64,000 bases of DNA from assembly GCA_958295895.1 (NCBI GenBank), contig CATQHI010000003.1:1-64000 (forward strand). The letters are read 5' to 3'. Below are positions 54,289 through 62,277 of the stretch, piece after piece (the stretch's first letter is position 1; each line of letters starts with the position of its first letter). This DNA comes from Saprospiraceae bacterium (GTDB lineage Bacteria; Bacteroidota; Bacteroidia; Chitinophagales; Saprospiraceae). The translations under genes were made by a program, and so were the position numbers. A model generated the notes under the pieces. It had not been told where the DNA came from. It searched no databases and saw nothing but the letters and a program-made list of their open reading frames with translations.

Positions 54289-55005
54289 CTAAGGTTTATG
54301 TCGTTCCCACCAGATGCCGTCATTGAGCCGGACACTGTCGGGAAATAACTTCCACTGCAAAAAGAACATGACGATGGCAACGAGCAGCCCTAAAAAAGCG
54401 CCGGCGGTCACGTCCCGCAGAAAGTGATACAGTAGATACATACGGCTGAACCCCACCGCGAGGGCCAGCAGGAAACAAAGGATGCTGATCGCGATCTTAG
54501 GACGGTGCACATTGAAGCACACAAAACTATACAGTGCAAAGGCCGAGGCGGTGTGACCACTGGGAAAGCTGGAATAGCCCCAGTTGCGCATGTTCTCATC
54601 GAATAGGTTCAGGCTATGCCAGGTGTCTTCGAAATTGTCGAAAAAGTAACGCATGGGCCGTGCTTCGGCAAAGTAGAGCTTAAGCAGACCGGCCACTATC
54701 GCTACCGTGATCCCGGTAAGGGCCGCGAACAGGGCCGTGCGGAGCCGGAAGGTTATGGCCACCAAGAGCACCACCACGTACGCGATGGGCTCCCCGAGCC
54801 GGGTGGCGGAAATAAAGAAAGTGTCGAGCCGGTCGGTCCGCAGCGCGTTGATGGCAATGAGCTCGTCCCCCTGCTGATTGGTAAACAGGAGGTAGAAGAA
54901 GCCCGCCAGGAGCAGCAGCACACCGATGAGAAAAAAGCGGTTGGCACGCAGAAAAATCCGAAAACGAAGGCTCGGTGGAACGAAGTGACGGCGGACGAAC
55001 GGCAT
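54289..55005 (-). CDS. PAP2-family phosphatase
   Basis: A 238-residue membrane phosphatase with about five or six helices. The three catalytic motifs are complete: KLYFAEARP (KxxxxxxRP), SFPSGHTAS (PSGH) and SRMYLLYHFLRDV (SRxxxxxHxxxD). Substrates in the family are phosphatidic acid, phosphatidylglycerophosphate or undecaprenyl pyrophosphate. It lies 6 bases upstream of the dehydrogenase-like gene on the same strand. Confidence 0.93.
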   Translation of the reverse strand: MPFVRRHFVPPSLRFRIFLRANRFFLIGVLLLLAGFFYLLFTNQQGDELIAINALRTDRLDTFFISATRLGEPIAYVVVLLVAITFRLRTALFAALTGITVAIVAGLLKLYFAEARPMRYFFDNFEDTWHSLNLFDENMRNWGYSSFPSGHTASAFALYSFVCFNVHRPKIAISILCFLLALAVGFSRMYLLYHFLRDVTAGAFLGLLVAIVMFFLQWKLFPDSVRLNDGIWWERHKP

Positions 55006-55019
55006 GCGGCGAAGGTAGC

Positions 55020-56681
55020 CTATTTGGCCTTGCGTACCGCCCGCCGGAGGGCCGCCACCTGCTTACTGTCCCGCGCCCGGCGCAGCGCGTTACCGATCTT
55101 TTCGGTGCTCACTAGCTTGGCGTCGTTCATGGCGCTCAGCGTAATCCACAGGCTCACAGGGAACAGAATCACGCAGGGCAACCAGCCGGCAAACACCCCA
55201 TTGACCACGAAGCTTTCCGCCAGTTTACGGCAGAAAATGGTGAGAATGATGAAGATGACAAAGAAGATGATGCTCACCAGGATGGGGTAGCCAAAGCCGC
55301 CCTTACGCACGATGGCCCCCATTGGCGCTCCGATGAACACGAAGATGATGCACACCACCGCCATGCTATACTTCATGTGCATATCGTAGACGTGCTTCAC
55401 GCGCGATTCCTCGATGCCCGGCAGCAGGCGAATGGCCGATTCGGCCTGGCCGGTCACCGAGCGCAGGGACGACCGGGCGCGGTTGTACACCCGACCGCGT
55501 TCCTCTTTGGGTAGGCTATCTACCAGTGAATTCAGCCCCGGCCAGGGGGTGGTTCGCTCCACCAGCTCGTGATTAAGGGCCTTTGCGATGAGTTTTTCGT
55601 TGATGGCGTTCTTAGTCGACTGTCCCACCGGTATAATCAGCGTATCGGTAGCCATGGTGTCGGGCGACTCGGCTAGGGTGCCTAACTCGGCCATCGAATC
55701 GTTCTCTAACTCTAGGTAGCGGGGCTGGGCCATTTTATCCGGGTCGATGGGTACGGGAGCACGAATCACCGCAGTATCCCGCGGTAACTCCGGCAGGTAG
55801 GCCACCAGGTGGTTGCTCAAGCCCTGTTTGCGGATGGCAATGTCCTGGCCGATCGAGTCCACCCCCTGCTGCAACTGCCAGGTCGAGAGCATGCTCCGAT
55901 TGGTGCTGAAGAGCGAGGAGGCGTGTCGCTCCAGCTCGAACTCACTGAGGTCGAATATCTTAGTGTAGCTCGCAAAGTTGGTGCGCATGAAGGGGGTGCT
56001 ACTACCGCCGGTACCGCCGGGCCGCTGCTCTACGTACTGGTGACCATCGTAGAGGCGCATCACGAAAAACTTGCCGTCGGCGGCAGAGAACATCTCCCCC
56101 CGGTCGGCCATGATTTCGCTGAGCTCCCCGAGATTTGCCTTGGTTTGATCGTAGATTAGCACATCGTCGATGTCGCGCCCGTTGTCGTCACGCCCCCCGA
56201 GCCGGATCGTGAACTGGCTAAAGTCCTCGTTGAACACCCCCGGTTCCATATTCAGCGTGGGCTTCTTCTGCTGAATGTCGTACATCCGGGAGCCGAACTG
56301 TAGGTTCGCCGCCGGGATCACGTAGTCCGAGCAGGCGTACGACACACCGGCGCTGATCGCTCCGATCACGATTAGCGGTCGCATCACGCGCAGTAGACTT
56401 ACCCCCGCCGACTTAAAACTCGAAAGTTCGTAGTGCTCGGCCAGGTTACCGAGTACCATCACCGAGGAGATGAGCAGGGCCAGCGGCAGCGCCAGGGGTA
56501 CTAAGCCTACGCACTTATAGGCCAGCAACTCCATGATCAGGAAAAAGCTCAGTCCCTTACCGGCGATATCGTCCAGGTAAAGCCACAGAATCTGCATCAA
56601 CAACACGAAGAGCGCGATGCCGAACGTGACGATAAACGGGCCCACGAAGGACCGTAGCAACAGTTTATCTAGCTGTTTCAT
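55020..56681 (-). CDS. LptF/LptG family permease
   Basis: A 553-residue YjgP/YjgQ protein, part of the LptB2FG machine that extracts lipopolysaccharide from the inner membrane. Three N-terminal helices (SFVGPFIVTFGIALFVLLMQ; LALLISSVMVLGNLAEHYE), a large periplasmic beta domain of about 330 residues, and three C-terminal helices (VVCIIFVFIGAPMGAIVRKG) are seen. The periplasmic part is larger than in E. coli LptF/G. Which of F or G it is cannot be told. Confidence 0.93.
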   Translation of the reverse strand: MKQLDKLLLRSFVGPFIVTFGIALFVLLMQILWLYLDDIAGKGLSFFLIMELLAYKCVGLVPLALPLALLISSVMVLGNLAEHYELSSFKSAGVSLLRVMRPLIVIGAISAGVSYACSDYVIPAANLQFGSRMYDIQQKKPTLNMEPGVFNEDFSQFTIRLGGRDDNGRDIDDVLIYDQTKANLGELSEIMADRGEMFSAADGKFFVMRLYDGHQYVEQRPGGTGGSSTPFMRTNFASYTKIFDLSEFELERHASSLFSTNRSMLSTWQLQQGVDSIGQDIAIRKQGLSNHLVAYLPELPRDTAVIRAPVPIDPDKMAQPRYLELENDSMAELGTLAESPDTMATDTLIIPVGQSTKNAINEKLIAKALNHELVERTTPWPGLNSLVDSLPKEERGRVYNRARSSLRSVTGQAESAIRLLPGIEESRVKHVYDMHMKYSMAVVCIIFVFIGAPMGAIVRKGGFGYPILVSIIFFVIFIILTIFCRKLAESFVVNGVFAGWLPCVILFPVSLWITLSAMNDAKLVSTEKIGNALRRARDSKQVAALRRAVRKAK

Positions 56682-56729
56682 CCCAGCCTTGAAGACGCCC
56701 CCGCCGCGCCCATTGTTGCCCGCCCTGGC

Positions 56730-57059
56730 CTAGTCCTTCTTCTTCATGTCTTTCTGTAAACGGAAAAATTCCTCCTCACTCGGGATGTGACCGCTCTGCT
56801 TCAAGTTCTCGGTCTCCTGCCGCGCCTCATCCGCAGACAGCTCCTCGCGCCCCTCGTCATCGCCGAGGGTATCCTCATGAATATTGTAGCTCGTGTCGTT
56901 GACTACGTTGTGGCGTGGGTCGTTGGTACGTAGATGCTTGGACCGCTGAGTATTTTGTGCTCTGCGCGTCAGGTAAAACACCGCGAGGAGTACGATGAGT
57001 GCTCCCACAAACCAGTACAGGTCATCCCACAGGCCGGCGGATTGTAGATAGATCGACAT
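56730..57059 (-). CDS. Small membrane protein with acidic cytoplasmic tail
   Basis: A 109-residue protein with one N-terminal helix (LYWFVGALIVLLAVFYLT) and a long charged tail (EDTLGDDEGREELSADEARQ). No family recognised. It lies 48 bases upstream of the LptF/G gene on the same strand. Confidence 0.7.
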   Translation of the reverse strand: MSIYLQSAGLWDDLYWFVGALIVLLAVFYLTRRAQNTQRSKHLRTNDPRHNVVNDTSYNIHEDTLGDDEGREELSADEARQETENLKQSGHIPSEEEFFRLQKDMKKKD

Positions 57060-57155
57060 ATCGTTTTATCTTCTGAACCCTCCTGCCCGCATCCCTTGTT
57101 CATTCGGGGCGGGGCCGCAGGTGCGTAGCTCCTCGTAAACGTACCCTACCATTTC

Positions 57156-57446
57156 ATGGATCTGATCGAACAGTATGACCTCACCCCGCGCGATGTAGAC
57201 CGTATCATCGCCATGGCCTGGGAGGACCGTACCCCATTTGACGCCATCACTTTTCAGTTTGGACTCTCGGAAGCCGAAGTCATCCGCCTGATGCGCGATC
57301 AGCTTAAACTCCGCAGTTGGAAAGTGTGGCGCGCCCGTGTACAGGGCCGAAAGACGAAGCATCGGAAGCTGCGGGGTAATACGGTGGGGCGCTTCAAGGC
57401 GGACCGGCAACGTATCATCACCCACAACAAGATTTCCAAGCGCTAG
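57156..57446 (+). CDS. TIGR03643/DUF2805 family protein
   Basis: A 96-residue basic protein. DVDRIIAMAWEDRTPFDAIT, QFGLSEAEVIRLMRDQLK and WRARVQGRKTKHRKLR are the family signature, found mainly in Bacteroidota, cyanobacteria and some proteobacteria. Function is unknown; a helix-turn-helix-like fold at residues 8-50 suggests nucleic acid binding. Confidence 0.9.
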   Translation: MDLIEQYDLTPRDVDRIIAMAWEDRTPFDAITFQFGLSEAEVIRLMRDQLKLRSWKVWRARVQGRKTKHRKLRGNTVGRFKADRQRIITHNKISKR

Positions 57447-57485
57447 GCCGGCCTTACCTTTAGGCGTATAAAATAACCCCCCCTT

Positions 57486-58742
57486 ATGAAGTTTGTCGAT
57501 GGTCGTTACCGTATCGGTGGTGTCGATGTACTAGAGTTAGTCGAGCGCTTCGGTGCCCCCGTTTACGTTTACGACGCTGCGCGTATGCAGCAACAGTACG
57601 ATCGGATCAATGCGGCCTTTGGTGGGGTGAAGCGGTTACGGATTAACTATGCCTGCAAAGCGCTGACGAATCTCAACGTCCTGCGACTGTTCCGGCAGCT
57701 GGGCAGCGGACTCGACACCGTGTCGATGCAGGAAGTAGAGCTCGGACTGATGGCTGGCTTCGATCCCCACGACATCCTCTTTACCCCCAATTGTGTAGGT
57801 CTCGAGGAGGTCAACGAGGCGGTCAGCAAGGGGGTACGCATGAACATCGACAACATCTCCATCCTGGAGCAATTCGGCGATCAGCACCGTGGGGTACCGG
57901 TCTGCATCCGCATCAACCCCCACATCATGGCCGGGGGCAACAGTAAGATCAGTGTCGGCCATATCGATTCTAAATTCGGCATCAGTATTCATCAGGTGCC
58001 CCACGTGCTCAAGGTTGTCGGGGCACTGGACCTCAGGGTCGAGGGACTACATATGCACACCGGCTCCGACATACTGGATGCCCAGGTATTTCTGCAGGGG
58101 GTGGAGATTTTACTCCGGGCGGCCGTAGACTTTCCCGACCTTGATTACATCGACTTTGGCTCCGGCTTCAAGGTGCCGTACAAGGAAGGGGGTATTGCTA
58201 CCGACATCGAAGACCTGGGTGAGCGGCTGACGGAGCGCTTCAACGAGTTCTGTGCCAACTACGGCCGCGAGCTCGAACTGATGTTCGAGCCCGGGAAATT
58301 TCTGGTCAGCGAGGCCGGCACCTTCCTGGTACGCACGAATGTGGTGAAGACTACCCCCGCTACGGTATTTGCCGGAGTAGACAGCGGGCTCAATCACTTC
58401 ATCCGCCCCATGTTTTACGATGCTTACCACCACATCACTAACGTAAGCAACCCGACGGGCAAACCGCGGATCTACACCGTAGTGGGCTATATCTGCGAGA
58501 CCGACACCTTTGGCGTCAACCGGCAACTCGCCGAGGTGCGCGAGGGTGATATCCTGGCCATGGCCAACGCCGGAGCGTACTGCTACATGATGGCCAGCAA
58601 CTATAACAGCCGCTACCGCCCGGCGGAAGTGATGATTCTGGACGGCGAGGCACACCTCATCCGTCGTCGGGAGACTATGGAGGATCTATTGGGTACGCAG
58701 GTAGAGATTCCTCTACTGTCACCGGCTACATATGCTACTTAG
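57486..58742 (+). CDS. lysA: Diaminopimelate decarboxylase
   Basis: LysA makes lysine from meso-diaminopimelate, the product of DapF at 22 kb. The PLP lysine is K58 in NYACKALTN; HMHTGSDI binds the phosphate region, FEPGKFLVSEAG and CETDTFGVNRQL carry active-site residues (the Cys of the CE(T/S)xD motif). 418 residues, normal. TACCTTTA near 57455 resembles the TAnnTTTG promoter. The 3' end overlaps the convergent TPR gene by 8 bases. Confidence 0.96.
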   Translation: MKFVDGRYRIGGVDVLELVERFGAPVYVYDAARMQQQYDRINAAFGGVKRLRINYACKALTNLNVLRLFRQLGSGLDTVSMQEVELGLMAGFDPHDILFTPNCVGLEEVNEAVSKGVRMNIDNISILEQFGDQHRGVPVCIRINPHIMAGGNSKISVGHIDSKFGISIHQVPHVLKVVGALDLRVEGLHMHTGSDILDAQVFLQGVEILLRAAVDFPDLDYIDFGSGFKVPYKEGGIATDIEDLGERLTERFNEFCANYGRELELMFEPGKFLVSEAGTFLVRTNVVKTTPATVFAGVDSGLNHFIRPMFYDAYHHITNVSNPTGKPRIYTVVGYICETDTFGVNRQLAEVREGDILAMANAGAYCYMMASNYNSRYRPAEVMILDGEAHLIRRRETMEDLLGTQVEIPLLSPATYAT

Positions 58743-59988
58743 CCATCGCCGCTTCGATCTCCTCTAATTCGGGGTGCTTAGATTCGGTAGCCCTGGCTTT
58801 GGCGAGGTGCTCTCTGGCCTTGTCCATTTCACCGCGCTTTAGGTAGATACTCGCCAGCATACGATTGACGTCGATGTTGTCGGGGCGCACCTCGTACTCC
58901 TTGAGCATGTATTCGAGTGCCTTATCGTAGTCCGCGTACTGATCGCGGTAGACTGCGGCGTACTCCATATCCATATTGTGGCCGCTGTCCACGTCGTCCT
59001 GTAGCATCACCATGATTTCTTTTTCGATGGCGCTAGCTTCCTCGTCACGCCCCTGGCGCTGATAGACTTCAGCCAGGTCGACGTAAAAGCTGACTTCGGG
59101 GATGATTGCCCGGGCTTCGTTGAGTAGCCGTTCGGCTTCCGTATAGTCTTTCCGGTCCATGGCTAGTTCGGCCTGGGCGGCAATGGCAAAGGGGTAGTTG
59201 GGCCGTTCCTGGAGGATGGTCTCGTACTGTGCGGCAGCTTGGTCCGGTTTACCGTAGCGGCGGTAGAGTTGACCAAGGGTGAGTCGTGCCCAGGAGGTGG
59301 ACTCGTAGCCCGGAGCTCCCGCATTGACGGCACGCTTCATGGCATCGATGGAACCGTCGACGTCGCCGTGAATTTCCCGTAGGTAGGATACCCGGCTGTA
59401 GGAGCGCAGATCGGGGCGGATTTCGTTCATTTTGTCCGCCGCGGCAATCGCCTCTTCATACTTACCAAGCTCTACGTTAGCGTCCACGACGGCACCGTAG
59501 ACCTGTGCGTTGTAGGGATTAATACTTACGGCCTGCTTAGCCGTAGTAAGTGCGTTCTGAAAATCGTGCTGCGATAGTTGTACGCCGGCTTTAGTAGCCA
59601 GGGCGTCAAACTCAAGGTTGGGGTCGCGCGTGCCGGCGTGGTTAAGGTCAAGTGCTTCGTCGAGCATCTTGAGGGCGGCGGGGTAGTAGTGGCCGTGCTC
59701 ACCGGTCACCCGCGCTTCGTTGATAAATATCTTGGCCAGGGTGATCCGTGGCTCGATTGCTTTTGGGTCCTCCAGCCGCAGGGCACTGCTCATCTGCATG
59801 TAGCCGCTCTGGGTATTGTCCCACTCGGCGGTGTTCTGGAGGGCTTCCGGACGCTTCAGTAACTCGGGAATGTCCACTTCACCGACGCCGGACGTAGAGG
59901 CATTAGCAGATGTCGCATCCGAATCGCCGCAGGAGAAGAGGAGAAATAAAAGAGCTGAGAAGAGTGAGGTAGATAATATGGTACGCAT
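58735..59988 (-). CDS. TPR-repeat lipoprotein
   Basis: A 417-residue protein with a lipoprotein signal (MRTILSTSLFSALLFLLFSCGD). The body consists of about eight tetratricopeptide repeats (e.g. FQNALTTAKQAVSINPYNAQ, GQLYRRYGKPDQAAAQYETI, YADYDKALEYMLKEYEVRPD). It is a surface or periplasmic scaffold of unknown partners. The start at 59988 is set by the signal peptide; the open frame extends 52 codons upstream but without a plausible leader and into the terminator. Confidence 0.85.
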   Translation of the reverse strand: MRTILSTSLFSALLFLLFSCGDSDATSANASTSGVGEVDIPELLKRPEALQNTAEWDNTQSGYMQMSSALRLEDPKAIEPRITLAKIFINEARVTGEHGHYYPAALKMLDEALDLNHAGTRDPNLEFDALATKAGVQLSQHDFQNALTTAKQAVSINPYNAQVYGAVVDANVELGKYEEAIAAADKMNEIRPDLRSYSRVSYLREIHGDVDGSIDAMKRAVNAGAPGYESTSWARLTLGQLYRRYGKPDQAAAQYETILQERPNYPFAIAAQAELAMDRKDYTEAERLLNEARAIIPEVSFYVDLAEVYQRQGRDEEASAIEKEIMVMLQDDVDSGHNMDMEYAAVYRDQYADYDKALEYMLKEYEVRPDNIDVNRMLASIYLKRGEMDKAREHLAKARATESKHPELEEIEAAMAK

Positions 59989-60031
59989 AAGGGTTAGGAT
60001 TGGGTCACGCAGTGCGTGGTGGCATAAAGCT

Positions 60032-60071
60032 AAACGAAAAGCGTGGTACCCCGAAGTTCGAAGTACCACGC
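60032..60071 (-). terminator. Rho-independent terminator after the DUF4331/T9SS gene
   Basis: On the minus strand GCGTGGTAC (60071-60063) pairs exactly with GTACCACGC (60049-60041), followed by TTTTCGTTT. It lies 33 bases after the stop at 60104. Confidence 0.85.
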
Positions 60072-60103
60072 TTGGTCTGATCGTCAAGGTGACGACTTTC
60101 GGA

Positions 60104-62200
60104 TTAATAGGACTTGACCATTCGCAGGGTCTGCATAACCTCACCCGAGCCGTTGCTCACCACGGCGAAGTAAATACCCTGGGGAAGGCTCGTCACCAGT
60201 ACAGGGATCAGATGCTCTCCGGCCTGGAAGGGACGGCGCACCAGATTGCTCAGGCGGCGACCGTTAGCGTCGTACAGATCGATGTTCACCGCAGTGGCCT
60301 CACGGACGCGAAGCTTGATGGTAGTCTGGTTTTGGAAGGGGTTGGGGAAGTTGATACCCACTACGCGGGGAGCGTCGATGCCAAGACCATCGGTGGTGAA
60401 GAAGTCATCGACGGCATTGGGACGAATCGCGCCGCTACACTCTCCCTTGGCACTGTGGGGCAAGGCCAGGTAGGGGAAGCTGTCACGGAACGGCATGTCG
60501 TTTTCCTCTACGCCGGTGCTATAACCCAGTACGCCCAGGAGGGCGGGGGTGACGGGACTAGCACTAGAGTCCGGTACGTAATCATCGTACCACAGGCCAA
60601 TGGCGGCAAGTACTACACCGGATACGGCCTGGAGCTCGATGCGGGTCACATCATCCCGGAGACGACGTCCGTTGGGAAATCCATCCATATTGGGAATGAA
60701 CACGATGCTATCGGCTGTACCACCCATGTAAGTGCTATCGGTGAGTCCGAGTACGGCGGCCTGAATTAGACCAAGGCTGCTGAAACTGCTGCTATCGCGT
60801 GGCGTAGGGGGTACGGCCATGTTAAGCCGTAACATATCCCCACCATTGGGCAGGAAGTTGTTCACAAAGGGCTGACCGGCAGCCAGGGGATTACCTCCCT
60901 TGCCCGTAGCGAGCTGGTAGGGCGGCAAGTTAGGTACGCCGGTGTGGAAGATTGGCCAAATGTCGACGGAACGCGGCTTTCCGGGGCCGGGGAGTAACAA
61001 GGGACCGTAAACGGGGTGGCCCAGGGCGGTGCCCATTTTCATCGAATCGGTAAGGCCGAATAGACCATTGGCACCATTTGTAAAATCAAACATGCCCAGG
61101 CTTCTCTCCTGAATCCGCAGTGGCGCGAAGGCAGGAACCGCACCCCCGTACTCGTTGTCGTCCATATACAGCGCCAGCTCGGGGTTATAGAAGTACTTGT
61201 CCAGAATGGTATCCTCCAGCTCGTCGTAGGGCATCAGGGAGTTCCAGTAGTCTTTCATCCCTACGGGGATGATCGCTTCGTTGGTCAGTGGCATGCCGAG
61301 GCGGCTTACCATGACGTAGTCGTTATCGGTAATTTCGGGCTTCGATCCGTCGGTCTGTAGCGTACGCATCTTGGGGCGGCTGGCCGATGCCCAGACTCCG
61401 ATGACATAATCGCTGTCTAGGATACTCGTCGGCGCATCGATGTCGTCATCGTCATCTTCCTTATCCAGATTATTCCCCTTATGAAGCATGTTCATAGGTA
61501 CGTTGAGCACCAGGGCGTTGGTGTTGAAGCAGGCAAGTCCGTCGATGGGGTCGCCGTCCTGACGGGGAGCATCACCGAGATCGAAGATACCGCCGAGGTC
61601 GACGAAGAAGGGATCATCTACGGGGCCGGCAAACACCATCATGCCATTGGCTAGGGTGTCGACTATAGCGCTGTTGGAATAACTTTCGTAGCTGTCCTGT
61701 CCTAGCCCTACTACCGGATCCTCAATCGACCGGGGTCCGATGTTCGGAGCGGGCACCTCACCATCCGTGACCAAACGGGTCACTGCGTGGCTCCGGTCGA
61801 TCATTTCGAGGTTGTAGGTCGTCTTAAGGTTCTGTTTACCGAGACGAATATTAAAGAAGGTCGATGGATCTTGGTTTTGCCGCTTAAACGTGAAGCGGAA
61901 GATCCAGTCGTCACCGTCGGTAGTAGCATCATTATCAACGTGAATCTCGTAGCGGATATCCTCACCGAAGTGGTACCAGTTGGGGCCACCGTGGGGAAGT
62001 TGCATGGGGATATAGGTAGCGATCAGGGTGACCATATCCTCCATACCGGGCGTCCGGAAGGCGTATACGTCGACGTTATCCGCTAGCGGATCGTCGGCAA
62101 TGAGGGGCGCTTCCCGGTGGGAGGAGGCCAGTAGCCCCGTACCCATCATTACTCCGAGCAGGAGCAACAGCGCGCATTTAGTGGGTTGAATTAATTGCAT
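60104..62200 (-). CDS. DUF4331 protein with type IX secretion sorting domain
   Basis: A 698-residue exported protein. After the signal peptide (MQLIQPTKCALLLLLGVMM to LLA) comes SSHREAPLIADDPLADNVDV, the DUF4331 start. The domain fills residues 28-600. The last 85 residues are a type A T9SS C-terminal sorting domain (GINFPNPFQNQTTIKLRV, VNIDLYDANGRRLSNLV, LPQGIYFAVV), directing export through the type IX system and cell-surface attachment or release. The role of DUF4331 is unknown. It follows a paralogue on the same strand. Confidence 0.92.
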   Translation of the reverse strand: MQLIQPTKCALLLLLGVMMGTGLLASSHREAPLIADDPLADNVDVYAFRTPGMEDMVTLIATYIPMQLPHGGPNWYHFGEDIRYEIHVDNDATTDGDDWIFRFTFKRQNQDPSTFFNIRLGKQNLKTTYNLEMIDRSHAVTRLVTDGEVPAPNIGPRSIEDPVVGLGQDSYESYSNSAIVDTLANGMMVFAGPVDDPFFVDLGGIFDLGDAPRQDGDPIDGLACFNTNALVLNVPMNMLHKGNNLDKEDDDDDIDAPTSILDSDYVIGVWASASRPKMRTLQTDGSKPEITDNDYVMVSRLGMPLTNEAIIPVGMKDYWNSLMPYDELEDTILDKYFYNPELALYMDDNEYGGAVPAFAPLRIQERSLGMFDFTNGANGLFGLTDSMKMGTALGHPVYGPLLLPGPGKPRSVDIWPIFHTGVPNLPPYQLATGKGGNPLAAGQPFVNNFLPNGGDMLRLNMAVPPTPRDSSSFSSLGLIQAAVLGLTDSTYMGGTADSIVFIPNMDGFPNGRRLRDDVTRIELQAVSGVVLAAIGLWYDDYVPDSSASPVTPALLGVLGYSTGVEENDMPFRDSFPYLALPHSAKGECSGAIRPNAVDDFFTTDGLGIDAPRVVGINFPNPFQNQTTIKLRVREATAVNIDLYDANGRRLSNLVRRPFQAGEHLIPVLVTSLPQGIYFAVVSNGSGEVMQTLRMVKSY

Positions 62201-62216
62201 AAGTTAGTTGTAGTGA

Positions 62217-62240
62217 GCCCCGGCCGAGACCGGCCGGGGC
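62217..62240. other. 10-bp GC hairpin between the two DUF4331 genes
   Basis: GCCCCGGCCG (62217-62226) is inverted exactly at 62231-62240 with loop AGAC. No T tract follows on the minus strand (the coding direction), so it may stabilise or process the transcript rather than terminate it. Confidence 0.55.
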
Positions 62241-62277
62241 AGTCTTTTGATTTAAGTTTATAGCCTAGTGGAGAGGC

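Noticed and set aside
59989-60144. 52-codon N-terminal extension of the TPR lipoprotein
   Set aside because: It crosses the terminator hairpin of the preceding gene and would bury the lipoprotein signal peptide.
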